Virus record (IMG/VR): IMGVR_UViG_3300042301_004612
Coordinates: 1 to 45,985 of that record
Source: a virus
Length of the DNA: 45,985 nt
Direction: 5' to 3' (one strand)
The translations under genes and the position numbers were made by a program. Of this stretch, positions 32,424 through 41,280 are shown one piece after another. How positions within the stretch are numbered: the first letter of the stretch is position 1; every line of letters begins with the position of its first letter. The notes below the pieces were generated by a model that saw nothing but the letters and a program-made list of their open reading frames with translations, did not search any database and had not been told where the DNA came from.

Positions 32424-33617
32424 ATGCGCTTTAACGCAGGCACAGTCGCAGACCCGGCCACGCGCCGAATCCGGTTCACCCAGCCGCTTTCGCTGACGAG
32501 CCTAACCGCCGTTTTGGTTAACCGCGCAACGGGCGGGACGACGGAGAATGTTACTGATCGCGACGCGAATCTCCTTCGCACTACCGGCGGACGTGTGACG
32601 GATTATCAGATGCGCCTTGAGTCATTTGGCGGCGTCGTGACCACGCCGGAGTGGGCAAGCAGCAACACCGACATAGCGACCGTCGATTCTGATGGCTACG
32701 TTTCCCATGTTTCAAATGGCGACGTAACCATAACGGCATCGGCAGCAGGCCAGTCGGTGTCTGCCAGTTTAACTCTCAGCAGCACGACCGGCGCAACCAC
32801 CGACGACCTTATAAGCTATGTCTCCGGCTCTATGGCATTCAGCGTGTCGGACGCCGTTGACTCGCGCATCGCCGGAAGGTCGCCGAGCAACGCGCTGCGT
32901 ATCTTCACCACGCAGGACCACGTGGGCGGCGTCTATGTGCGCAATACGTCGTGTTGGGCGGCTGACTTGGACCTCACGCCGATTAGTCCTTGGAACAGTG
33001 TCGGAGCCAATACGCGGGCTGGAACACTCATCAGCCCGCGCCACGTCATTTTCGCCGCTCACTACCCGGCTGTTGCAGGCATGACGATTCGTTTCGTGCA
33101 GGCAGATAACACGGTCGTTACTCGCACGGTTACTGCGGTTCGCACGCACCCCGATTACGTCCCCTACTTCCCCGACATTCAGGTTGGGGTGCTTAACTCC
33201 GACGTCCCGGCGGGAATCACGTTTGCGAAGGTGCTGCCCGTGTCGTGGGAGGACAAGATCGCGGCGCTTGGGTTTTCGCGCTCGCTCCCTGCGCTATGCC
33301 TCGATCAGGAGGAAAAGGCGCTAATTTCTGATTGGGGATACGGCGTCAGTCTGGCGAACTTCACATCACGCGGCTCATTGAACACCGCACAGCGCGCCCT
33401 TTTCTACGAATCCAAGATCGGCGGCGACTCAGGCAACCCCGCGTTCCTGATCGTAAACGACCAACTGGTTTTGCTCACCGTCTGGACATACGGTGGCGCG
33501 GGCTCCGGCACGTTCACCACGCCGCAAATCGCCGCGATCAACGCCATGATGACCACTCTCGGCGGTGGATACCAACTCACCGAAATTGACTTATCTGGAT
33601 TCCCTACATACACCTAA
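32424..33617 (+). CDS. BIG2-domain protein with trypsin-like serine protease domain
   Basis: A 397-residue protein. Residues about 72-120 are a bacterial Ig-like (BIG2) domain with the signature WASSNTDIATVDSDGYVS and VTITASAAG. Residues about 155-385 have a chymotrypsin/trypsin-type triad: His213 in FAAHY, Asp251 in PDIQVGVL, Ser336 in GGDSGNP. The Asp is least certain. The first 60 residues probably attach to the tail. There is no signal peptide, so it is likely a virion protein placed with the adjacent adhesin. It could cut a host surface protein, process a neighbouring fibre, or be a self-cleaving module. It shares the high GC of its partner and was probably acquired with it. Confidence 0.8.
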   Translation: MRFNAGTVADPATRRIRFTQPLSLTSLTAVLVNRATGGTTENVTDRDANLLRTTGGRVTDYQMRLESFGGVVTTPEWASSNTDIATVDSDGYVSHVSNGDVTITASAAGQSVSASLTLSSTTGATTDDLISYVSGSMAFSVSDAVDSRIAGRSPSNALRIFTTQDHVGGVYVRNTSCWAADLDLTPISPWNSVGANTRAGTLISPRHVIFAAHYPAVAGMTIRFVQADNTVVTRTVTAVRTHPDYVPYFPDIQVGVLNSDVPAGITFAKVLPVSWEDKIAALGFSRSLPALCLDQEEKALISDWGYGVSLANFTSRGSLNTAQRALFYESKIGGDSGNPAFLIVNDQLVLLTVWTYGGAGSGTFTTPQIAAINAMMTTLGGGYQLTEIDLSGFPTYT

Positions 33618-33661
33618 AACGGATTTCCACTCGGTTCCGTATTCCATTAAAACCCAAAAAA

Positions 33662-33670
33662 GTGTAAACT
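33662..33670 (+). promoter_or_regulatory. GTGTAAACT motif upstream of 33699
   Basis: The box ends 28 nt before the ATG at 33699. A short TAAAC/GTTTA inverted pair overlaps it. It marks the return to the AT-richer tail genes after the GC-rich cassette. The role is inferred. Confidence 0.3.
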
Positions 33671-33698
33671 CCTAACTAAGGTTTAAGGGGTTTTACTA

Positions 33699-35663
33699 AT
33701 GGCTTTTAACAATTTCGGCTACTTCTACGATTTTTTAGGTTTATCCGACCTAAAGGTAGTCTATGATTTCTCAGGTTCGTCCGGCGGGTTCATCCCCAGC
33801 GTCAGCCCGGCCCTGCCGATACATTCCGGGCAGTTAAATTCAGTCAATCTCCTGAATGATTCCGGCATTTTTGAATCTAATTCCTCCATTAGAATCTCTA
33901 ATATTGACTCCTCATTTAACACTCTTGGCACTCACATATTCTCCTACGAACGAACAGGCTTGGCATCCCCCTCCGGCCTTCTATTCTCCTGTCTTCAAAC
34001 CGGCGCGCTGAACTCCGGCTATAACATCGGACTGACCGACTCAAACTTACTCTTTTTTGAATATATCGGGGCGAATGGTCCCACAGTAGTAAATTCCGAC
34101 CTGATTCTCGCGGAGAAAAATGCCATCGCTGTCTTAATTGGGAACAATTCTGTCTCATTCAATCTATACAACTTTAATACTCGGGCTTTTGAAACGAATA
34201 CAATATCCATCATATCCAATCAGCTATTATTTTCGGATCGCTGGGAAATCCGAGGGCTAGGAAATACACTAGGGAATTACTTGTATTTCAACAAGAATGT
34301 CACCACGAGCAATCTCACCCGTTTATTCTCCGGCTTGTATGCAACCCCGACAGGCTTTCCTGCGGTAAGTGGTTCAGAAATCTATACTGAGACTATCGGT
34401 TATACTCAGGTCGGCAGTTTCGGAGAAGACTCGTTCAATGTTCAATTCAGTGGCTTCGACTCCGAATTCTTCCAACTTCTCAACGGGCAATTTGGTGATC
34501 CGGTCATTTGGGGAGAGGCGTCCGATTTATTCCTGTTTAGCGGCGGGTCGCCCTCTGGTGTCGATTCCTTCCCCTCTGGCATTTACGGAGCCTTCATAAC
34601 GGGCGCAAGCGGCAATCTAACCGGCGATTTCGATCCCTTCTATTACGCAAGTTCTTTCAATTCATATATTTACTCGGGCGGGCAAAATTACCCATATAGC
34701 GGAGACATTTCGGGCATTTTCATAATGTTTGATTCTGAATTATCAACATGCCCCAAAAATCCGGTATTCGATCTCAATCTTCAGAATTTCACGGGTGACC
34801 CACTGACCCTCACCCCGATAGTCATAGAGAAGACCGGCTTCTTCCAGATTTCTGCCCCATACTCCGGTTACATTGAAGACTCGGGCGTTCTGTCGTCCTA
34901 TGGCATGAGTCAAGTTTCCTACTTGTGGAGTCGTGGCGATGACCAGATCGGTCAGGATTCAACCGAGATTCTGACTTTTACCGGTGGCATACAAACACAA
35001 ACACTTCGGAAGAATGCCGTCTTTGACCTTGTGAAAGGTGAATTTTCAGCGGGCGGATTCTACCCCTCGGGAAATTCAAATTTCTTTCTGAATGGTCTAT
35101 TCCAACTAGAGAGCGGGTATACAACCGGGGGCAATGTATTCGAACCGACTCAGACTAAGATTGCCGATTACTTCACTGATGGGCAATACTTTAATACGAA
35201 TCAGTTCGCCCAGTCCGATGACTTTTCCGTCTATGATTTCGCCCAACAGCAGAATCGAGTGGTCATTCCGAGCGTATATTCTGGACAAACCCTAATTTCC
35301 GGGAATACATATAATTTCTCAAACAAATCCGTCTTCCTGAATGGCCAAAGATTGATTTCCGGTTCGGATTATACACTGAGTGGATTGAATTTTATTGGAA
35401 ATTCTGGCATTACAGGTGTTGACGGTTTTCTGTATTTAGTTAATAATTATACCGGACAATACCAATACACGGGCGGATATAACTACACAGGATTGTCTTT
35501 ACCCAAATTCTCTCGCGGTTCCTCAATCTACTATCTGAACGGGGTCCGCATCAACCCAAGTCTCCGCATCGAACATTCCCGATATGATAAGATTGCCGGG
35601 GAATACATTTTTGATGACACCTCAGAATCTCTGTTAACCTCGTCCAGCTCCGTCCTATTATGA
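33699..35663 (+). CDS. Tail-tip structural protein with a LamG-like region
   Basis: A 654-residue beta-rich protein full of Ser-Gly and Tyr-Ser-Gly turns. Residues about 60-220 have the look of a laminin-G/concanavalin-like sandwich (THIFSYERTG, LLFSCLQTG, FEYIGANGP), possibly sugar-binding. The C-terminal part has LNGQRLISGSDYTLSG, a motif seen in phage tail proteins. Its stop overlaps the next start (ATGA), so it is coupled to the hub candidate. It is likely a tail-tip or fibre component. Confidence 0.55.
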   Translation: MAFNNFGYFYDFLGLSDLKVVYDFSGSSGGFIPSVSPALPIHSGQLNSVNLLNDSGIFESNSSIRISNIDSSFNTLGTHIFSYERTGLASPSGLLFSCLQTGALNSGYNIGLTDSNLLFFEYIGANGPTVVNSDLILAEKNAIAVLIGNNSVSFNLYNFNTRAFETNTISIISNQLLFSDRWEIRGLGNTLGNYLYFNKNVTTSNLTRLFSGLYATPTGFPAVSGSEIYTETIGYTQVGSFGEDSFNVQFSGFDSEFFQLLNGQFGDPVIWGEASDLFLFSGGSPSGVDSFPSGIYGAFITGASGNLTGDFDPFYYASSFNSYIYSGGQNYPYSGDISGIFIMFDSELSTCPKNPVFDLNLQNFTGDPLTLTPIVIEKTGFFQISAPYSGYIEDSGVLSSYGMSQVSYLWSRGDDQIGQDSTEILTFTGGIQTQTLRKNAVFDLVKGEFSAGGFYPSGNSNFFLNGLFQLESGYTTGGNVFEPTQTKIADYFTDGQYFNTNQFAQSDDFSVYDFAQQQNRVVIPSVYSGQTLISGNTYNFSNKSVFLNGQRLISGSDYTLSGLNFIGNSGITGVDGFLYLVNNYTGQYQYTGGYNYTGLSLPKFSRGSSIYYLNGVRINPSLRIEHSRYDKIAGEYIFDDTSESLLTSSSSVLL

Positions 35664-37858
35664 GTATCCGCCATATTGAAAATGTTACCATTGACGGGGC
35701 GAATCGCGCCTTCGGCGGTTATATCTATTCGGTTGATTACGAGGCAAACTTCGCCGAACAGCCCTCCGTTCTGAAAATCTATATTGTGAATGAAACCGGC
35801 TCATACAATATCTCAAAAGAAGACCTGACGACAATTGGTTCTCCTGTTCAAATCAAAATTGGAACAAAGATGACTCTTTTCATGTATCCCATGAGTTATT
35901 CTTATGAGGATTCGCCCGCCGGGAAACTTCTTCAAGTGGAATATCTGGATGAGTCAATCGTATTTCTAGACAAAGTAGTTGTGAAATTGTCCGAGCCTTC
36001 CCGATTGGTCGGCCAGAATATGGAGCCTTTAGTTGAATCCTATGAGAATACAATCGTTCTCGGCTCCGAAGATTATTCCGAGGTTGAATTGAGTGACACG
36101 GAGCGGGATTTGATTGCCCGTGGCTTCCCGTCTGCCAATCCAGATGTTTTCTTGGTCCACGCGCCAATCACCTATACATTCGGCGAACTGATTGCTCAAA
36201 TTTCCGACTTCATCAATGTCATACCGGTTTTGGATGGTCCGGGGGCAAAATACCGGAAAGATTTTACCGGAAGACTCCGAGAGGTTCTATCGGCATGGTG
36301 CAATGATCTCGGCTTAGGCTTCTATTGGGAAAATCGCAAGCTGAATTTCATTGACCTGAGAAACCCAGCCAATCTTTCGGCGGTTAAGAGCCTTTCGGAT
36401 TCGATCAAAGAACAGAATCGGGTTGTAAATTTTAATGAGTCCTTCTCTCTCCGAGATACTTTTACTCGGGCTATTCACGGAACTAATTATGAAAATGGTC
36501 GGACCGATTTCATGACCACGATTGGCACGGGGCCGGATACGAATTATTACCTTCGGAATATCCGTATAACCTCCATTCCTTGGGAATCCCCAATAAACGG
36601 TTATCTTTCTGATTCGGGCGGGCGGGCCGCAAAAAGAATTAAAGCGGCAAAATATGGGCTGCCCTTTTTTATCGCAACTCAATTCATCGCGACAGATTTT
36701 ATCGGAGAGGACATTCAAGATGTATTTGATGCCAGTAAGATTATCATGAAGAGGGTCGGGTCGGAAACTGACACCACTAAGCTCGCCGCTATCACGGAAA
36801 ATACTGGAATAACGCCGGGTGATTTTGATTGGTTTGCTTATTCATTTGTTGCGGAATCAAATCTTCAAGACACCTTCACTGCATATAAAGCTTTGGCGGA
36901 TTTTTATGGGCGTTTTTATACCATTGCAATTCCGTCCGAGGAGCGCGGGAAGAAGTTGTTTGGAGATGATGTTCGGTGGTATCCTCAAAGAAAAGCGGTG
37001 AAAGACATTGCTCAAATCATGGCTGTCTTAGAGCCGGTCGCCGAAAAAATTGCCAACCTGCAAACACTAAGCCTTCAACAATTTCTTAATAATGGATTTG
37101 GCAACCCCGCCTTGTCTGATTCTCAGATTAAGGAATTGACGGCGAATAATAATTTAGGATCGGATGGTTATATTATTAAAGAGGTCGATCCCGTTTGGAA
37201 TCCACCCAAGAGTGACGGAGTTGTGAATTTCGGTGATTATGTTATTATCGAGGGTGACTCTCAGCAGTCTGCTTTTTCCAAGGACAGTTTCACCGTATTT
37301 TATTTTGGACAAAGAAAAGGTGTGCCACAACCTCTTAACCCGGACAATATTCAAATTCCCTCGGTCGATCTCCTACTAATCACATCGACTAATCTCGATT
37401 TCATTCAGGCTGACAATCCTGACGTAACAGCCAAGTCATCAAAATTCCTATATCGTCCGCCGGAAACCGCAAATGTCAACTATTGTGACCTGAATCGCAT
37501 TGATATAACGGAGGAAATTATAGACCAGTTCGGTAGTTTTGATGAGGCCGTAACAAACGAAGCGGCGGGCATCCCCCAGCAGATCGAACCGTTCTTCTCC
37601 TCCGCTATTACGGTTCCGAATATTGATTTGGCCGGGTCAGTCACTCCGACTTTAGGGACTGGCCTGCAAGGTTTCTCCATTTCCTATTCCGACAACGGAG
37701 TGAAATCTACCTATACAATCGGAACGGAAAAAATGAGATTGAGAAATCCTGATGTTTTTTACAGATATGTCTATGACCCGAGAAAGAAAAAACAAGATAT
37801 TGTCGCCGTCCCGACTATCTCAATAAAGAGTCGCCGGACATATAATACCCTCCGATAA
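35660..37858 (+). CDS. Candidate tail hub (tail-tip) protein
   Basis: A 732-residue protein, the largest in this part of the tail module. It begins with a beta-rich segment (VTIDGANRAFGGYIYSVDYE) and contains FTGRLREVLSAWCNDLGLGF followed by WENRKLNFIDL, a layout found in hub proteins of the gpD/gp27 type that cap the tube. The C-terminal part is beta-rich and ends in a basic RKKKQDIVAVPTISIKSRR. It starts in the ATGA overlap with the gene before it. No peptidase or lysozyme motif was seen. The function is inferred from motif style and position. Confidence 0.55.
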   Translation: MSIRHIENVTIDGANRAFGGYIYSVDYEANFAEQPSVLKIYIVNETGSYNISKEDLTTIGSPVQIKIGTKMTLFMYPMSYSYEDSPAGKLLQVEYLDESIVFLDKVVVKLSEPSRLVGQNMEPLVESYENTIVLGSEDYSEVELSDTERDLIARGFPSANPDVFLVHAPITYTFGELIAQISDFINVIPVLDGPGAKYRKDFTGRLREVLSAWCNDLGLGFYWENRKLNFIDLRNPANLSAVKSLSDSIKEQNRVVNFNESFSLRDTFTRAIHGTNYENGRTDFMTTIGTGPDTNYYLRNIRITSIPWESPINGYLSDSGGRAAKRIKAAKYGLPFFIATQFIATDFIGEDIQDVFDASKIIMKRVGSETDTTKLAAITENTGITPGDFDWFAYSFVAESNLQDTFTAYKALADFYGRFYTIAIPSEERGKKLFGDDVRWYPQRKAVKDIAQIMAVLEPVAEKIANLQTLSLQQFLNNGFGNPALSDSQIKELTANNNLGSDGYIIKEVDPVWNPPKSDGVVNFGDYVIIEGDSQQSAFSKDSFTVFYFGQRKGVPQPLNPDNIQIPSVDLLLITSTNLDFIQADNPDVTAKSSKFLYRPPETANVNYCDLNRIDITEEIIDQFGSFDEAVTNEAAGIPQQIEPFFSSAITVPNIDLAGSVTPTLGTGLQGFSISYSDNGVKSTYTIGTEKMRLRNPDVFYRYVYDPRKKKQDIVAVPTISIKSRRTYNTLR

Positions 37859-37868
37859 AAGGTTTGTC

Positions 37869-38942
37869 ATGATTTTCAACGCCCCTCGCCGCATCTCAAT
37901 CAGCTCTCAACCGGAAAAATTTTCCTATGAGGTCGGCATTTCCGCGCTTAATCAGTCGGGCAGGCTCATTCTTGGGTTTTCCGGAGAGAGCGGAAATTTC
38001 CTGAACTACACCCTGCAATCAGGCCGCGTTTTTGACTTCGATGGGGATTTCGTTTATTCCTACGGGACAGCGAGTTCAATCGCAATTAGCGCGAATGTAG
38101 AAGACGATCAGCAATCATATTTCATCAACGGCTTGCCGATTAAACTCTCGCAAACCCTGAATACGGGTGCGGGTCAAATTGATGCATTTTATGTTCAACC
38201 TCTAAATATCAGTCCGAATATCACTTTTTCTTTCTTCGGGGAAAAGCCCGCATACAGTCTCGGTCAGATAAATTTCAGTGAATTAGACCCAACTGGCACC
38301 GGTTATATCATAAATACCGATCCGACCCGTTATTTCCAATTTGGTTCCGGTCTATCCGCGACTACCGACTTCTCTTATGTCTCCGGCTTTACTGGAGTAT
38401 TGAATCCCGGACAGTCTGGGGCCATACTTATCAAGAAGAATTTCATCCCGTCATCCTCCGAAGATTTCTCTGATTCGGCCTTTGCTATACCGGTCCAACT
38501 TTATACAAATTTTGGAGAATTTTCGGTCGATCTCTCCGGTCAGAACAATTTCTCCCCGTCTCAAAATCTGACCACGGATTTCTCTACCACTGTCTCCGGC
38601 TCGGGCAATTTCAATAATTTCTTCAATTGGCAAAATCTCAGAGGACTATCTAGTTTCACCGCTTCCGGACTGCCTTTGACTTTCACTCTTTCAAGAATTT
38701 CAGGCGCAGGAATTTTCACTGGTATTTGGAATTTGCAGACCGGAACGCAGACCTTTCCCTATGTCTACTCGGATGTTCCTTACAATGCGGGCATTCAGGC
38801 ATACTCGGGCGACTTGAATACATTCGGGGCGAGCGGCATCTCAGTGAATATCCAGAGATTAACACCCTCCGGGCAGCAGGTTTTGGAATTCGACATTTAC
38901 GGATATTCCCAAAATATAACTATTTCTTATACGGGTAACTAA
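37869..38942 (+). CDS. Tail structural protein, function unknown
   Basis: A 357-residue beta-rich protein with abundant Phe, Ser, Gly and Asn and repeats of the kind SGLPLTFTLSRISGAG. No motif is recognised. It follows the hub candidate by 10 nt and belongs to the same run of Ser-Gly-turn-rich tail proteins. It is probably a tail-tip or fibre part. Confidence 0.5.
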   Translation: MIFNAPRRISISSQPEKFSYEVGISALNQSGRLILGFSGESGNFLNYTLQSGRVFDFDGDFVYSYGTASSIAISANVEDDQQSYFINGLPIKLSQTLNTGAGQIDAFYVQPLNISPNITFSFFGEKPAYSLGQINFSELDPTGTGYIINTDPTRYFQFGSGLSATTDFSYVSGFTGVLNPGQSGAILIKKNFIPSSSEDFSDSAFAIPVQLYTNFGEFSVDLSGQNNFSPSQNLTTDFSTTVSGSGNFNNFFNWQNLRGLSSFTASGLPLTFTLSRISGAGIFTGIWNLQTGTQTFPYVYSDVPYNAGIQAYSGDLNTFGASGISVNIQRLTPSGQQVLEFDIYGYSQNITISYTGN

Positions 38943-38957
38943 AAACGGATTGACTTT

Positions 38958-39431
38958 ATGGCTATTCTATTTGGAAGTAAAGGTTTAGGTGACTTCCCAA
39001 CCTTCATTAAGGCGGGGGAAAGTCAGTCATGCCCATTCACCGTCTCCGTCAATTCAACCACGGGAGCAATAGTTATTGGATACGGCCTCGTCAACGGAGT
39101 GATTCCGTCCGGACTAACAGGCTTAAACGTTGCGGAAACCGGAACATTTTTTTTGGTTTTGACCGTAACTCTTGGGTCCGGAGCTGTAACCGGTGCCGTT
39201 TTCTCTGTTGAATCATCAATACCAAATGTTTATTCCGCAACACAGGGATCTCCCCCTTTGCAGGTCAAAATAACAACGCACGCCATTGTTGATAGGTCTG
39301 TTAAGAAAATTATAGGATGTAATAATATAAGCTTAAACGCTATTGAGTTATTCAGAACGGACAAACCCGATCCAACCGTGATTGGAATAACCCCTTATAA
39401 TTCTTGGTATGGATATGAAATAATTTCATGA
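38958..39431 (+). CDS. Small tail-associated protein, function unknown
   Basis: A 157-residue beta-rich protein (GTFFLVLTVTLGSGAVTGAVF). No motif is recognised. It lies 15 nt after its predecessor, and the next ATG follows its stop after one base, so it is probably co-translated with the large Ser/Thr-rich protein. Confidence 0.5.
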   Translation: MAILFGSKGLGDFPTFIKAGESQSCPFTVSVNSTTGAIVIGYGLVNGVIPSGLTGLNVAETGTFFLVLTVTLGSGAVTGAVFSVESSIPNVYSATQGSPPLQVKITTHAIVDRSVKKIIGCNNISLNAIELFRTDKPDPTVIGITPYNSWYGYEIIS

Positions 39432-39432
39432 A

Positions 39433-41280
39433 ATGATTTATTATTCAACAAGATCGCGACCAGTTGATACTTTTGGGGATGGGTTTACCTCTCAAGAAAC
39501 AAATCTTATATTGGGCGGAGCATTAACGGCGGAAACTACTTTTACTCCGTTTTCTGTTATTGCATCATCAACAGCCGATTTTGCTCCGGGGAATGAATGG
39601 TGGTCTTCTGATACAAGATCAACTCTTAAATTAAGTGACGGGGAGAATTCAACAAGATATTTTCTGATTAGAAATTCATCTTCAGCTACATCGCAGTATA
39701 CCTTTACAAATACTGCTGATTTTTTTTCGGCAAATGAGGAGAGTGGTAATAGTGCTTCATATACTTTGTCTCGGTTATTTTTTACCTCTTATACGATTAG
39801 AAGTTTTAGTAACGGACAAAGTTTTTCAAGTATAGGTGAAACCCAAAGTTTTTTTAGTAGCACTGGTTACACTAGTAGCTCTTTCTTTTTTTCGCAAACG
39901 GATACAGATGCATCTACTAGCACATCCGAATCTTCCTCCTTTTCCACGGGGATTTCTAATTCTAGTTCTAGTTCGTCGCAGCAAACAAACAGTGGCTTTA
40001 CTTCGGCAAATAATGTAATCACTTACGGCTCCTCTACTATTCTATCTACTGTTGATGTATATAACTATTGCTTGACGACGAGTGAAACCTACGCGACAAA
40101 TTACGTGGGCAATTCCACTACAACATTTTCAACGACGCTTACTAGAACAACTACTTACGAAACAGAATCCACTCAAAATATAAAAGGTTTGGCTACGGCA
40201 ACCGCATTAGGATTTGCTGTTATTTTAGAGCCTATTTATGAGGCGGAAAACTTTATAAATAAATATTACGGAGGAGGGCGGAATATAATAGGTTATTATA
40301 ATTATTCAATAAGCAAAACAGAAACAGTCACAAGCGGGCCTTTTCTTTTGACGGGAAGTTTATTTACAAAAAAGTCTTTTGAAGCAAGTCAATTCTTCCC
40401 TAGGATCACTGTTGAAGCGGTCCCGGCCAGCACATATACTTTAACGAGTTCATTTATTAATACCTCTAAAGTAACGGAAACCGCTACAAATAGCTCCGCT
40501 TCCTTTATTTTTAGTGAGGGTCTTTTGATTACAACTAGGACGCAGGCTTTTATTTACGATCAGACCTCTGAATCCACTTTTACGCTCACTAATCCAAATT
40601 CTGATTTTTCGACATATCAAGAGTGGATAAATTTTATACAAAAAACAACCAGAAGAATAATTTGTAAAACTACTGGCGATGTAACGGCAGAAAATATAAT
40701 ATCCCATCTTTTTACAAGTTATACGTCATATTCTAGGCGTAATTTAATCAATTTTACCAAACCCAGAGACACCACTTTCGTTGATGGGTTTGGGATTTCG
40801 ATTACTAGAAATTATTCTCGCAAATATGAGTTTGTAACCAGAACCGATATTAATTATTTTGCTGGACTAGGAAGTCAGTTATCAGGAACCTCTTTTTCTA
40901 TTTCTTACGGGAATACCTATACTTCTGATACCGGTGCGGGAGCCTTTACCTCTCAATTATCTACTAGAGTGCTTGATATTGATTTTGAATCAATTTTCTT
41001 TGGCGGGAAACTACCTACCTCAACCGATGGGCCGTCTAGCGTTTTTGGGGAAAATATGGCATGCCAGATAACTTATCTGGACGACAGTGGCGGCAGCACA
41101 TTGGTTCCGGCTGGATTTTATACAGAAATAAGCGAAAATATTTCGAACAAGCAAATTGCAATTGATATTATTGGCTCTCTTGGGCTGAATCTGATTACCT
41201 ATTTACAATCTACGGCTGGTTTACCCCCAATTATAGAAAGTTCTATTTTATACGACGGGGGAGAATCTTTTAGTCCTTAG
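39433..41280 (+). CDS. Ser/Thr-rich fibre-like protein
   Basis: A 615-residue protein extraordinarily rich in Ser and Thr, for example SSSFSTGISNSSSSSSQQ around residues 175-195. It has no repeats of fixed length and no recognised enzyme motif. The C-terminal section (IAIDIIGSLGLNLITY) resembles the end of the protein at 27666. Its codons are more AT-rich than the other tail genes. It is the last gene of the plus-strand module, and its stop overlaps that of a glycosyltransferase on the other strand. A fibre or decorated tail appendage is plausible, and O-glycosylation is an inference from composition and neighbours. Confidence 0.5.
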   Translation: MIYYSTRSRPVDTFGDGFTSQETNLILGGALTAETTFTPFSVIASSTADFAPGNEWWSSDTRSTLKLSDGENSTRYFLIRNSSSATSQYTFTNTADFFSANEESGNSASYTLSRLFFTSYTIRSFSNGQSFSSIGETQSFFSSTGYTSSSFFFSQTDTDASTSTSESSSFSTGISNSSSSSSQQTNSGFTSANNVITYGSSTILSTVDVYNYCLTTSETYATNYVGNSTTTFSTTLTRTTTYETESTQNIKGLATATALGFAVILEPIYEAENFINKYYGGGRNIIGYYNYSISKTETVTSGPFLLTGSLFTKKSFEASQFFPRITVEAVPASTYTLTSSFINTSKVTETATNSSASFIFSEGLLITTRTQAFIYDQTSESTFTLTNPNSDFSTYQEWINFIQKTTRRIICKTTGDVTAENIISHLFTSYTSYSRRNLINFTKPRDTTFVDGFGISITRNYSRKYEFVTRTDINYFAGLGSQLSGTSFSISYGNTYTSDTGAGAFTSQLSTRVLDIDFESIFFGGKLPTSTDGPSSVFGENMACQITYLDDSGGSTLVPAGFYTEISENISNKQIAIDIIGSLGLNLITYLQSTAGLPPIIESSILYDGGESFSP

